The translations under genes and the position numbers were made by a program. A stretch of 64,000 nt of DNA. Origin: Planctomycetota bacterium (GTDB lineage: Bacteria > Planctomycetota > UBA1135 > JACQFD01). Position 1 is the stretch's first letter. Every line of letters begins with the position of its first letter. Below the pieces are notes generated by a model. That model ran no database searches and was not told where the DNA came from. It saw only the letters and a list, made by a program, of their open reading frames with translations. The stretch covers positions 1-64,000 of the forward strand of contig JACQFD010000038.1 in assembly GCA_016200225.1 (NCBI GenBank), in the 5' to 3' direction. This document shows positions 53,202-62,276 of the stretch, piece by piece.

Positions 53202-54560
53202 ATGGCCGCCCAAATGGCATTCAAACCGCGCAGTTTCTCGCAAGCACGTGTCCGCCGCCATACGCGGCATGGTTCGGGATACAACCCCGAGATCCGGAAA
53301 ACCCCTTCGTGGATGATCGCCACCGCTCTCGTGGGCGGACTGGCGCTTCTCGGCGTCGCGGGCGGATTATTTGTTTATAATTATATTCAGAACGAAAAGG
53401 AGGCGGAGGAAAGGCGGATGCGGCCGATCCGCTCGCAAAAGTTATTACAAGAAATGCGCGATTATCAAGCTACACATAGTGGCGACGATCAAATCGAGGC
53501 CGTTCGATTATTTATAAATACAAAGTCGGGCGAACTCGAGCCGAACGAACAGCAACTTGCGCGGCTGCTGCTCGAGGCGCTCAAACTGCAGGAAAAGCAG
53601 GCGGGCGTGCGGAAGAAAATCGATAAATTGCTCGCCGACGTGCGCGCGGGTCAGAACGATCCGGAACGAGTCGACGAAGTGGCCGCGAAGGCCGGCGAGC
53701 TCGAAAATTTATTACAACAAATCGACACCGAGCGCGTCGAGGACGTGAAACGCGAGATTTTCAACGCGCGCGGGCGGAGCGCGATGGCGCGGGCGAAAGC
53801 GGGCATCGCGAAAGCCGACAAAATGCGCGAACAGGGCGAACAGGATTACGCTTCGATCGTCGCTTTATACGAAAAAGTCGACGAGCAGCTCGCGGCCGTA
53901 TTGGTAGCGAACAAGTTTAATGAAACCAAGGATCTGCGCGACGACATCGCGATGAAAATGAGCGATGTCGCGGAGAAGTGGGCCGAGTCGGGACGCGGAT
54001 TCGGATCCGTGCCGTCCAAAGATTTGTTAAATCCACGCGAATTCCAACCGAAGCAAGCCGACGAAAAATCGCCGTGGGACGCGTCGCCGGGCGCTAAATT
54101 AATATTAGAAAACGGAACTCTGGTCGTCGAGGGCGTGAAACCCGATCAACAACAAAAACCGGGCGAGCGCGCCGGCATCGCGTTCTGGTCTCCTTCTCCG
54201 ACGACGGCGATCCGGCATTATGAATTAAAAATGCGGGTTAAAATTATTAAAAAGGGATTTCAACTGATCGCGCGGCAGGGAACGGGTTACCTGCGGCATA
54301 TCTATGAAATGCAAACGACCGATCCGGGAGCGAAAGTCGCCGAGGAATCGTTTATTCCCGTCGAGGGCGCCGTTTACGATATCGTCGAGCGCGTTTACGG
54401 ACGAAAATTACATATCGAAGTGACGCCCGCCGACGCCGGCGAACCGACGCCCGCGGCGGTCGACAGCACGACGGCAGCGCGCGAAGGCGGCGTCGGCATT
54501 CAAGTGCGCGTCGGGGCGAGAATCGAAATTCAAAAAATGGAGATTCGAATCTTAAAGTAA
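53202..54560 (+). CDS. Membrane-anchored coiled-coil protein with DUF1080-like domain
   Basis: The product of about 452 residues has a basic N-terminus, one transmembrane helix at about 37-62 (MIATALVGGLALLGVAGGLFVYNYI) and a long charged helical region (about 70-280) rich in Lys, Glu and Gln, probably a coiled coil. The C-terminus (about 305-452) is a beta-rich domain resembling the DUF1080/concanavalin-like fold common in planctomycetes (AKLILENGTLVVEG, RHYELKMRVKIIKKGFQLIAR, GGVGIQVRVGARIEIQKMEIRIL). The start is the ATG at 53202, with 53214 as alternative. It is next to the divergent PH-domain pair. Confidence 0.7.
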   Translation: MAAQMAFKPRSFSQARVRRHTRHGSGYNPEIRKTPSWMIATALVGGLALLGVAGGLFVYNYIQNEKEAEERRMRPIRSQKLLQEMRDYQATHSGDDQIEAVRLFINTKSGELEPNEQQLARLLLEALKLQEKQAGVRKKIDKLLADVRAGQNDPERVDEVAAKAGELENLLQQIDTERVEDVKREIFNARGRSAMARAKAGIAKADKMREQGEQDYASIVALYEKVDEQLAAVLVANKFNETKDLRDDIAMKMSDVAEKWAESGRGFGSVPSKDLLNPREFQPKQADEKSPWDASPGAKLILENGTLVVEGVKPDQQQKPGERAGIAFWSPSPTTAIRHYELKMRVKIIKKGFQLIARQGTGYLRHIYEMQTTDPGAKVAEESFIPVEGAVYDIVERVYGRKLHIEVTPADAGEPTPAAVDSTTAAREGGVGIQVRVGARIEIQKMEIRILK

Positions 54561-54575
54561 GATTGTTTCGTTAAC

Positions 54576-54824
54576 ATGGCGCACAATCCTTCCGATGCAA
54601 CCATTCGACTCATGCAGGTCGCGATCAGCGGCGTCGGAACGCTGATTTCCATTGCGGTCGCCGGCGGCGGCATGATTGCGCAGCTCGACGACGGAATCGG
54701 CAAACCGTACGGCCGGTTGCTCATGTTCGGCGGCGGCGCCGCGGCGCTCGTCTGCGGTTCATGGACCGCATGGCTCGTGCGCGACTGGCGCAAGCACCGC
54801 GATCAGAATAGCAATCGGCCGTGA
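54576..54824 (+). CDS. Small membrane protein
   Basis: The 82-residue product has two hydrophobic segments (about 13-35 and 46-64) with a short acidic turn between (AQLDDGIGKPYGR) and a basic C-terminus. No family is recognised. It follows the coiled-coil protein gene by 15 bp and the start is preceded by an A/T-rich leader without a ribosome-binding site. A helical hairpin in the inner membrane is the only prediction. Confidence 0.6.
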   Translation: MAHNPSDATIRLMQVAISGVGTLISIAVAGGGMIAQLDDGIGKPYGRLLMFGGGAAALVCGSWTAWLVRDWRKHRDQNSNRP

Positions 54825-54905
54825 TTCTTGTACGGGCGATTTTCGTTATGAATGCGATTGTTTAATTTATATCGACAGATTCATACATAAAATCGCAGCA
54901 TTCAC

Positions 54906-55724
54906 GTGGCAACGGAAGCACCGCTCCGACTCGGAATCGTCCGTTATCTCGCCGGCCGCCCTTGCGTCGAGGGACTCGACGCCGATCCGCGATTCAGCGT
55001 GACGCGAGACGAGCCCGCGGTGCTCGTCGAGTTACTAAGAAAAGGCGAAATCGACTGCGCGCTCGTTTCGTCAATCGAAGCGTTCCGACGCCCCGGTTAT
55101 CGTTATGTTCCCGGAATCGCGATCGCGGCCGAACGCCGCGTCCGCAGCGTGCTCATCATCGGCCTCGAAAAAATCGAGAATTGTAAAAGTATCGCGCTCG
55201 ATCCCGCGAGCCGAACGGGCGCGGCGCTTGCGCGGATTTGTATACATGCGAACGGCGGCGGAAACGTTAAATTTCACGATGTTCCGTTCGGAAGCGAACT
55301 CGCGCTCGCCGGAACCGACGCGTGGGTGCGCATCGGCGACGCGGCGCTCGTGGAGGCCGCGCGCATGCGCGAAACGCCCGATGGCGGGCTTTATATTTAT
55401 GATCTCGCCGAAATGTGGCGCGGCATTACGAATCTTCCGTTCGTCTTCGCGCTCTGGCTCGTGCGCCCAGGAGTGGCCTGGCGCGGCGAATATACCGATG
55501 CGCTCACGGCCGCGCGCGACCGCGGAATCGCCGCGTCGGAGCGCCTCGCCGCGGAATATTCCAATTCGCTCGCGATTCCGGCGGATTCGCTTTTGGAATA
55601 TTTAACAGAATCCTGTTGTTATGATTTGACGCGTGCGGGAATGCTCGAATCGCTGCTCGAATTCCAGCGCCGCGCCGCCGCGCTCGGACTCGCGGACGGC
55701 GGGCTGCCGTTAGTTTCTGTTTAG
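54906..55724 (+). CDS. mqnA: Chorismate dehydratase (futalosine pathway)
   Basis: MqnA makes 3-enolpyruvylbenzoate from chorismate, the entry step of futalosine-dependent menaquinone synthesis. The 272-residue product has the periplasmic-binding-protein-like fold and family motifs: RLGIVRYLAGRPCVEGLD at the start, the GEIDCALVSSIEAFRRPGYRYVPGIAIAAERRVRSVLI segment, KSIALDPASRTGAALARI and LAEMWRGITNLPFVFALWLVR. The start is a GTG at 54906. No other mqn gene is in the window. It converges with the selenoprotein gene 20 bp away. Confidence 0.92.
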   Translation: MATEAPLRLGIVRYLAGRPCVEGLDADPRFSVTRDEPAVLVELLRKGEIDCALVSSIEAFRRPGYRYVPGIAIAAERRVRSVLIIGLEKIENCKSIALDPASRTGAALARICIHANGGGNVKFHDVPFGSELALAGTDAWVRIGDAALVEAARMRETPDGGLYIYDLAEMWRGITNLPFVFALWLVRPGVAWRGEYTDALTAARDRGIAASERLAAEYSNSLAIPADSLLEYLTESCCYDLTRAGMLESLLEFQRRAAALGLADGGLPLVSV

Positions 55725-55744
55725 AAGTCGTTTCAGAATATATA

Positions 55745-56941
55745 CTATTTCGACGATTTTTCGGCTTCCATTTCGGCGATCAATTTGTCGACGGCCGCGT
55801 CCATCGCCTTTTCGCGGACGTTTTTGTAGCGAATCACGCCCTTGTGATCGATAACATAAATCGTCGGCCATCCGTGGACGTTCCACTTGGTCGCGATCGG
55901 ACCGCTCGTCCCGCCGCCGTCGAAAAACGAAGGCCATGTGATGTTTTCTTTAGCCATCGTTTCCTTTAGTTTTGCGCGGTCGGAATCGCTGTTCATGCCG
56001 ACGAGCGCGAACGGTTTGCCTTCCATTCTCTTCACGAGCGACCGCTCGTGGGGCAGCATGGCCCGGCAGGGGCCTCACCAATAACCCCAAAAATCCAAGA
56101 CGACTACTTTTCCCTTGAAATCGGACAATTTCATTTCCTTATTATCTACATCCTTTCCTACAATTTCGGGCGCCTGCCTGCCGTTCGATAAGTTTCGAAT
56201 CTCGAACAGCGCGCCCTCCGCGAATTTTGTCTGCGACGCCACGGCGCCAAATTCCTTGATCACTTGTTCATAATATTTTTCGGCCTCGACGCGGAGCGCG
56301 GCCGAATCCGCCTTCGACATTTTATCGAATGCTTCCTGACCGCGGGTTTTTATATAATTTTCCGCGTATTCTTTCTTATCTTTCGAGCTATTGAAATAAT
56401 CGACGGTATTCGCGCGATTCATACACATCCCGCCGATCGCGGAGCACGCCGACGCGCGGATCTCGATCAGTTTCGAGCGCGAAAGCACGGTTTCGAGGAA
56501 CTTGCGGGCGTCGTCGATCGGTGAATATTGCAATTGAGAACATATTTCGGACGCTTCCTTCGAATCGATGAAATCGGCCGCGACGAGATCGAGCGCTTTC
56601 GTAAAGTCGGCGCCGCCCGGCGCGTACGTCTCGGCGATGATCCAATTCAAACCGACGATGACCCCCGGATCCTTCGGATTCTTATGAATGATCTCCCACG
56701 CTTTGGAGATGTACTCCGCCGCTTTCGGCGTATTCTTTAGATATGCGGCCTGCTCCTCCTTGGATTTGATATCTTGATATTTTTTATAAAAGTCCTCCTG
56801 AACAGTACTAAATTCCACTTCGATCGCAGCGAGTTTTTCGCGAACGCCGCCGGGATCCGGTTGCCGCGGCGCCGATGGTTTCGAATCCTGTGGGAACGCC
56901 GCGAACGCGGCGATGAACGAAAAAGCGAATGGAAGGAGCAT
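55745..56941 (-). CDS. Selenocysteine-containing TlpA-like thioredoxin, exported
   Basis: One minus-strand frame runs from the ATG at 56941 to 55745, broken only by TGA at 56077-56075 (codon 289). Standard gene calling splits it into two. Residues 1-16 are a signal peptide, and about 40-245 are helical (TPR-like). A thioredoxin/TlpA domain starts at about 252: QAPEIVGKDVDNKEMKLSDFKGK, then FWGYW-TGA-GPCRAMLPHERSLVKRM, then GPIATKWNVHGWPTIYVIDHKG. The TGA falls exactly on the first Cys of the WCGPC redox motif, giving WUGPC. The frame and the family homology continue across it. A SECIS-like hairpin lies 24 nt further on. TGA ends many other genes in the window, so general reassignment is unlikely. 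The likely role is periplasmic disulfide or peroxide redox chemistry. No sel genes are in the window. Confidence 0.85.
56033..56050 (-). promoter_or_regulatory. Bacterial SECIS-like stem-loop
   Basis: On the minus strand CACGAGC and GCTCGTG form a perfect 7-bp stem around a GGTC tetraloop. The stem begins 24 nt after the in-frame TGA, and the first loop G is 32 nt from it, inside the range known for bacterial SECIS elements. The GGUC loop matches that of E. coli fdhF. It would recruit SelB for selenocysteine insertion. It also encodes His-Glu-Arg-Ser-Leu-Val of the protein. Confidence 0.75.
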
Positions 56942-57099
56942 GCGCCAATATTACAACGTCTGTTTGCGCGCGACGAGTCTCGTTCGGAACTCTCCGCGAC
57001 GGGCACTCGACTTAGAGTGAAAATCGCCCTGACTTCTTGTAACTTCTCGCGCAAACCAGCATTTTCGCGCGGCAAACCCCCCTTTTTACATCGCCAACA

Positions 57100-59190
57100 T
57101 TGGTTCTAAATCGACGTTCCCGTCTCGCCGCCGGTCGCACCACGGCTCCACCCGTGCGCGTCACGGCCGAACAGCTCGCCACGCAGCAGCGTGAAATTTC
57201 CGTCGCGGAGTTCTTTACAAAAAACCGGCACCTGCTCGGATTTGATAATCCACGAAAGGCATTATTAACTACCGTCAAGGAGGCCGTCGACAATTCGCTC
57301 GACGCGTGCGAGGAAGCCGGCATCCTGCCGAGCATTCGCGTGAAAATCGAAGTCGTCGCGGGGCGCGACGGCGCGACGCTGCCGCCGGCGCAGGCCGATC
57401 GATTTATTATAACGGTCACCGACAACGGGCCGGGAATTGTTAAAGAACAAGTTCCGCGCATTTTCGCGAAGTTATTGTATGGTTCCAAATTTCACCGGCT
57501 CCGCCAGTCGCGCGGACAGCAGGGCATCGGCATTTCCGCCGCCGGAATGTACGGACAATTAACAACTGGAAAACCGGTCCGCGTCATTTCGCGCACGTCG
57601 CCGGGCCGCGCGGCGCATTCGTTCGCGATTCAGATCAATACACAAAAGAACGAGCCGGTGGTTTTGGAAGATAACAAAATCGAAGATTGGGAACACCCGC
57701 AGGGAACGCAGGTGAGCATCGAGCTCGAGGGCCGCTATCAGCGCGGCCGCGCGTCGGTCGAGGAATATCTAGAATTGACGGCCGTCGCGAATCCGCACAT
57801 CGAATTATTTTATGAAACGCCCGAAGGGAATTTAATACATCATAAACGCGGCGTCGAAGTGCTGCCGCGCCCTCCGAAGGAAATCAAGCCGCATCCGTAC
57901 GGAATCGAATTCGGAATGTTTCTGAAAATGCTTCAGGACACGAAGGCCAAATTGTTGGGAGTGTTCCTGTCGAGCGATTTCTCCCGCGTAAGCGCGAACG
58001 CGGCGGGCGAAATTTGTAAAGAAGCGAAACTCTCCGCGAACGCGCGCCCGCGCGACGTCGTCGGAGCGGCGGCCGAAAAGTTATTTTCATGTTTACAAAA
58101 CGCGAAGTTGATGGCGCCGCCGACGGATTGTTTATCTCCGATCGGCGAAGAAGCGATCCTCGCCGGACTTTATAAACAAATCCGCGGCGAATTTTATACG
58201 GCGGTCACGCGCTCGCCACAGGTGTACCGCGGCAATCCCTTTATTATTGAAGTCGGCCTCGCGTTCGGAAACGATCCAAAACTAAAGAAAGAGGAGCCCG
58301 AGGAACCGGCGGCGCCGCTCGCGGAGGGCGAATCGGCCGACGGCGAGGACGACGTCCAGCTCGCGCGGCTGATGCGTTACGCGAACCGCGTTCCGCTTTT
58401 GTATCAACAGTCGGCCTGCTGCACGTTTCAATCCGTCGTCGAGACCGCGTGGAAATTGTATGGAATGTCGCAGTCGCGCGGCGCGATGCCGCAGGGCCCG
58501 CTCGTCGTATTTGTACACATGGCGTCCTCGTGGGTGCCGTTCACGAGCGAATCCAAGGAGGCGATCGCCGACTACGACGCGATTCGCAAGGAAATCAAAC
58601 TGGGGATTCAGGAAGCCGGACGTCGTTTGGGTAAATATATCAGAAAACGCGAGCACGCGAAGGACGAGTGGAAGCGCCGGAATATCTTTGCATTGTACAT
58701 CGGCGAAGTCGCCGAGGCGTGCGGGCGTCTGAAAAAAGGCTCGATCAGCGTCGATCGCCTGAAAAAGCAATTATTACAAATGGCCGAGGAGCGCACCGGC
58801 GGCGAGGAAACCGACCGCATTCTTCGCAAGCAGCGCGAGGAGGAGGAGCGACGCGAACATACCATTGTCGTGACGCCGTCCGGCGCCGAGGGCGCGATTC
58901 CGAAATTATTAGCAACCGAGGCCCCGCCCGCGGACGGCGCGGCGCCGGCGATGACAACAGAACCGGGGGCTCCGGATGCGGCGCCCGCCGTGCAGGCGTC
59001 GCTCTTCCCGGACGTCGCCCCCGAATCGAAAGCGAAACGTAAGAATAAAAAAGCCGCGCGCGCCCCCGGCGCCGTCGAATCGCGCACGTCGAGACTTACA
59101 AAATCGCAACCGACGCTGTTCGGCAAGGACGCAGAACAGATCAAAAAAGAGAAACCCAAATCGAATAAAAAGCCCGGGCGCGGAAAATAA
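57100..59190 (+). CDS. top6B: DNA topoisomerase VI subunit B
   Basis: Topo VI is a type IIB topoisomerase (A2B2) that passes duplex DNA through a double-strand break. The 696-residue B subunit has the GHKL ATPase: KEAVDNSLDACE (Asn65), TDNGPGI (108-113) and GQQGIGISAAGMYG (about 139-152), followed by the helix-two-turn-helix and transducer regions with Lys in the RGAMPQGPLVVFVHMAS switch area. The C-terminal 100 residues are a Lys/Ala/Pro-rich tail not seen in archaeal enzymes. The start is a TTG at 57100; a GTG at 57154 is an alternative nearer the conserved AEQLATQQREISVAEFF. Followed by top6A after 63 bp. Confidence 0.93.
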   Translation: MVLNRRSRLAAGRTTAPPVRVTAEQLATQQREISVAEFFTKNRHLLGFDNPRKALLTTVKEAVDNSLDACEEAGILPSIRVKIEVVAGRDGATLPPAQADRFIITVTDNGPGIVKEQVPRIFAKLLYGSKFHRLRQSRGQQGIGISAAGMYGQLTTGKPVRVISRTSPGRAAHSFAIQINTQKNEPVVLEDNKIEDWEHPQGTQVSIELEGRYQRGRASVEEYLELTAVANPHIELFYETPEGNLIHHKRGVEVLPRPPKEIKPHPYGIEFGMFLKMLQDTKAKLLGVFLSSDFSRVSANAAGEICKEAKLSANARPRDVVGAAAEKLFSCLQNAKLMAPPTDCLSPIGEEAILAGLYKQIRGEFYTAVTRSPQVYRGNPFIIEVGLAFGNDPKLKKEEPEEPAAPLAEGESADGEDDVQLARLMRYANRVPLLYQQSACCTFQSVVETAWKLYGMSQSRGAMPQGPLVVFVHMASSWVPFTSESKEAIADYDAIRKEIKLGIQEAGRRLGKYIRKREHAKDEWKRRNIFALYIGEVAEACGRLKKGSISVDRLKKQLLQMAEERTGGEETDRILRKQREEEERREHTIVVTPSGAEGAIPKLLATEAPPADGAAPAMTTEPGAPDAAPAVQASLFPDVAPESKAKRKNKKAARAPGAVESRTSRLTKSQPTLFGKDAEQIKKEKPKSNKKPGRGK

Positions 59191-59253
59191 ACGCCGGCGG
59201 CGGAATATATTATAATCAAAAATAAAATTTAATAACAAATCGATAATATTACA

Positions 59254-60366
59254 ATGAGCCCCAAAGCACCGATCCGCAAGCCCGCAAAGGACGTCGAAGG
59301 GCGTCTCGTCGGCCTCGCCGAACACGTCATCGAATGCGCGCGCACCAACAAGGAACCGGCCTTTCATATTCCGGTTCGCGCGCTCTCGAACGTCGAATTT
59401 AGCAAATCGCGCCGGATTATTGAATTAAAGAAAGCGAAAACCGAGCGGCAATTATTAAGTTTGTCGACAGCGAAGAAATTCATGCAAACGATGCTCGTCG
59501 GCGACGCGCTTTCGGTGCTGCAGCGCGAGGGACTCTCGCGTTCGTTGAGAGAAATATACTACAGAACGAAGCATACGATCGAAGGCTCGAACGAAAACAC
59601 GTTCGACGGACAGGAGGAGAGCGACCCGATTATTGAAGATCTGGAAGTCACGCTCGAGGCGCTCCGCGAGGAATTGCACGTGCGCGCCGAGGCCGCCGGT
59701 TCGCTCGTCGGGCCGATGACGATCGTTGACGACGGCGACACGATCGACTGCGCGCGCCTCGGCAAAGGCGGCTATTCGGTGCCGTCGATCGTCGAGCCGC
59801 ACGACGTTCATATCAAAAAATGCACGGCGGATTTTGTATTATTAATCGAAAAAGGCACGCAGTGGAACGCGCTCAACGAAGATAAATTCTGGAAACGTTT
59901 CAATTGTGTATTGTTAACCGGCAACGGCCAGCCGCCGCGCGGCGTCCGGCGTTTCGCGCGCCGCATGCACGACGAATACAAACTCCCGGTGTACGTCCTC
60001 GTCGACAATGATCCGTGGGGATATTACATATATTCCGTCATCAAGCAGGGTTCGATCAATCTTGCATTCGAATCGATGCGCATGGCGATCCCGGACGCAA
60101 AGTTCATCGGGCTTTCGAGCCGCGATCCGCAATCCCACGGCCTGCCGCGCAACGTCGGAATTAAATTAAACGACAAGGACATCGCCCGCGCGCGCGAGTT
60201 GAAGGGTTATCCGTGGTTTCAAAAGAAGGAATGGCAGCTCGAAATCGATTTTATGTTAAAATCCGGCCTGAAGTACGAACTCGACTCGCTCGCGAACAAA
60301 GACTTCAGATATTTAACGACGGACTACCTGCCGAAGAAACTTAAAGATAAAGACTGGCTTGATTAG
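59254..60366 (+). CDS. top6A: DNA topoisomerase VI subunit A (Spo11-like)
   Basis: The 370-residue A subunit makes the double-strand break. The winged-helix domain holds the catalytic tyrosine in SLREIYYRTKHT (Tyr102 or Tyr103), and the Toprim domain has Glu199 in LLIEKGTQWNALNE and the metal-binding Asp251-x-Asp253 in VDNDPWGYYIY. The conserved GIKLNDKDIARARELKGYPWFQ near the C-terminus fits the family. The A/T-rich leader carries no ribosome-binding site. With top6B it forms a two-gene operon in the usual bacterial order. Confidence 0.95.
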   Translation: MSPKAPIRKPAKDVEGRLVGLAEHVIECARTNKEPAFHIPVRALSNVEFSKSRRIIELKKAKTERQLLSLSTAKKFMQTMLVGDALSVLQREGLSRSLREIYYRTKHTIEGSNENTFDGQEESDPIIEDLEVTLEALREELHVRAEAAGSLVGPMTIVDDGDTIDCARLGKGGYSVPSIVEPHDVHIKKCTADFVLLIEKGTQWNALNEDKFWKRFNCVLLTGNGQPPRGVRRFARRMHDEYKLPVYVLVDNDPWGYYIYSVIKQGSINLAFESMRMAIPDAKFIGLSSRDPQSHGLPRNVGIKLNDKDIARARELKGYPWFQKKEWQLEIDFMLKSGLKYELDSLANKDFRYLTTDYLPKKLKDKDWLD

Positions 60367-60377
60367 TTATAAGACGT

Positions 60378-62174
60378 TCAGGCGGCGCGTCCGCGCGAAA
60401 ACACAAGTGTAAAGATCGCTCCCGCGATCGCCGCGAGCGTTATCGCGCAACCCCAGACGAACGCGGCGGGCCGGTAGACGAGCGTCACTTCGCCGTCGCC
60501 GGCGGCGGCGCCCGTCGATAATAATCCCTCCGGCGTCGGATCGACCGGCCGTCCGTCGGCGGCGGTCCAGCCGGAATCGTAGTTTTGATTGATAATAATT
60601 CTGGCGGCGCCCGGCGAATGGACCGCCACGCGAAGTTCGTTCGGGCTCCATTTAACAAATTCCGCGCTGCCGCCGGCGATGTCCAGATAAACCTCTCCGC
60701 GATACTTGGGATCTTCGTGCGGAACCGCGTTGCGGGGCGTCGTCATCGTTTCATATGCATTGACGGTCCCCAAATTTGATAATAACGCCGGATACAAAGC
60801 CGAATTCGTGATTGCCGTCCCCTCCGGCGGCGGCGTTTCGTTTATAGAACCGTTCGCGGTGTAGAACGGAAGTCCGCGGATCTGTTGGAATTGTTCCGCG
60901 CGTTTGACGGGAATCGGCGGAATCGTAAACGCGGTTTCGAATATGTTGCTATTATTTATGAGCAGATCGCCGAAGACGACGAACGCGGCGAGCGCCGACA
61001 CCGCGACGGCGGATTTGTGGGATGCAAAGAATCGTTCGGCGAACGCGGAAGCGCGCGCGAGACCGAACGCGGCGGCGAGCGCGAGACACAACAAAAGCGC
61101 GAATCGAAAACGCTGCGCGACTCGCATGGCGTCAAACGGCGGGAAACGATGCATCAGCGCCCACAGACTCGGCGACGGCCGGTCGCCGAGGCAGATCATG
61201 AATAATATCAAAGTTACGACGAGCAGTTTCCATTTTCCCGGCCACGACGACAGAAATCCGATTATAATAAATAAACCCGCCAGCATCCCCGCATACATCA
61301 AATTCTCGTCGGCCGCGTAGCTCGTGCCGGTCCAGAATCCCGGGCCGTTCAAATACAGCGCGCTTCGATGCGATTGCTGCGCCGGATCGAAAAGACACAA
61401 TAAAAAACCGGATATGCTGTATCCCGAATATTCGTCGATCGGCCGCGGATGATTTTGTAAATATACGATCGCCGGAAACAGTTTAAACGCGCCTAGCGCG
61501 ATTGTAAGTATAAATATCGCCGCGCAGGCGCGCGCGTGCGCGAACCGCCGCGACTCCGCCGTATCCACCGCCGCGAGCGCCGCGAGCAACACGGAGGCGA
61601 TGACGAACAGATAGGCCCCGCCATTTAATATAATGAGCGCCATGGGCAGCGCCGCTGCCCATGCGTAAATTAACTTTTCGGCGGCCAGGCGGTAGCCGAG
61701 CCACGCCCACGGGATGTAGGCGCCCGCGAGCGCCCAGCTCATTCCATACGAAACTGTCGTCGCGTAGGCGGCATTCCACATGAAAACGCCCGCGGCGACG
61801 GAGGATGCGATCCGGTCGAGTTTAAAATTCCGCGCGAGCGCGTACGCTCCGCACAAGCCGATCGCGAGATGGAGGATGATGTCGATCTTGATCCCACGGA
61901 CGGTCCCGAACAGTAATATTAATAAAAACGACGGCGAACCGCATCGCGACTGCGGGTTCGCGAGCATGACGGTTCCGCCGCATTCGTAAGGATTCCAAAG
62001 CGGTATTTGATGATAATCGGCGACCGTCGAACGCGGCGCCTCATGATAAAATAAATGCTGATCCCAGTCGGAGATCCCCCAATTGTCAAAATGGACAAAA
62101 AGGCCGCGTCCGAAAACGACGGCAAGGGCGACGAACGCCGCAATGACAAAGATTCGCTCGAAACGGGGGCGCAT
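60378..62174 (-). CDS. YfhO-like polytopic membrane protein
   Basis: The 598-residue product has about a dozen transmembrane helices, beginning with IFVIAAFVALAVVFGRGLFV, and an acidic first loop (DNWGISDWDQHLFYHEAPRSTVADYHQIPLWNPYECGG), the pattern of GT-C-type membrane glycosyltransferases and the YfhO family (lipoteichoic acid glycosylation in Gram-positives). LGDRPSPSLWALMHRFPPFDAMRVAQRFRF follows the YfhO-like G...lFR.p.R... motif. A C-terminal soluble beta domain (about 510-570) precedes a final helix. Substrate unknown. The start at 62174 includes the first helix; it converges with top6A. Confidence 0.75.
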   Translation of the reverse strand: MRPRFERIFVIAAFVALAVVFGRGLFVHFDNWGISDWDQHLFYHEAPRSTVADYHQIPLWNPYECGGTVMLANPQSRCGSPSFLLILLFGTVRGIKIDIILHLAIGLCGAYALARNFKLDRIASSVAAGVFMWNAAYATTVSYGMSWALAGAYIPWAWLGYRLAAEKLIYAWAAALPMALIILNGGAYLFVIASVLLAALAAVDTAESRRFAHARACAAIFILTIALGAFKLFPAIVYLQNHPRPIDEYSGYSISGFLLCLFDPAQQSHRSALYLNGPGFWTGTSYAADENLMYAGMLAGLFIIIGFLSSWPGKWKLLVVTLILFMICLGDRPSPSLWALMHRFPPFDAMRVAQRFRFALLLCLALAAAFGLARASAFAERFFASHKSAVAVSALAAFVVFGDLLINNSNIFETAFTIPPIPVKRAEQFQQIRGLPFYTANGSINETPPPEGTAITNSALYPALLSNLGTVNAYETMTTPRNAVPHEDPKYRGEVYLDIAGGSAEFVKWSPNELRVAVHSPGAARIIINQNYDSGWTAADGRPVDPTPEGLLSTGAAAGDGEVTLVYRPAAFVWGCAITLAAIAGAIFTLVFSRGRAA

Positions 62175-62276
62175 GTCGGCGTCGCCAGATTAACCGTCGG
62201 CCGCGCGAACCCGTCGCATCAAAATGGCGGGCCGCGCATTGCGGAAAAGCGCGGACGGCCGATAGAATTTTCCCCT

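Noticed and set aside
55745-56077. Interpretation as a frameshifted or broken thioredoxin pseudogene, or as two separate genes
   Set aside because: Both halves are in the same frame with exactly one TGA between them at the Cys position; the flanking residues are intact and a SECIS-like stem follows. A frameshift would change frame, and a separate downstream gene would start in mid-domain.
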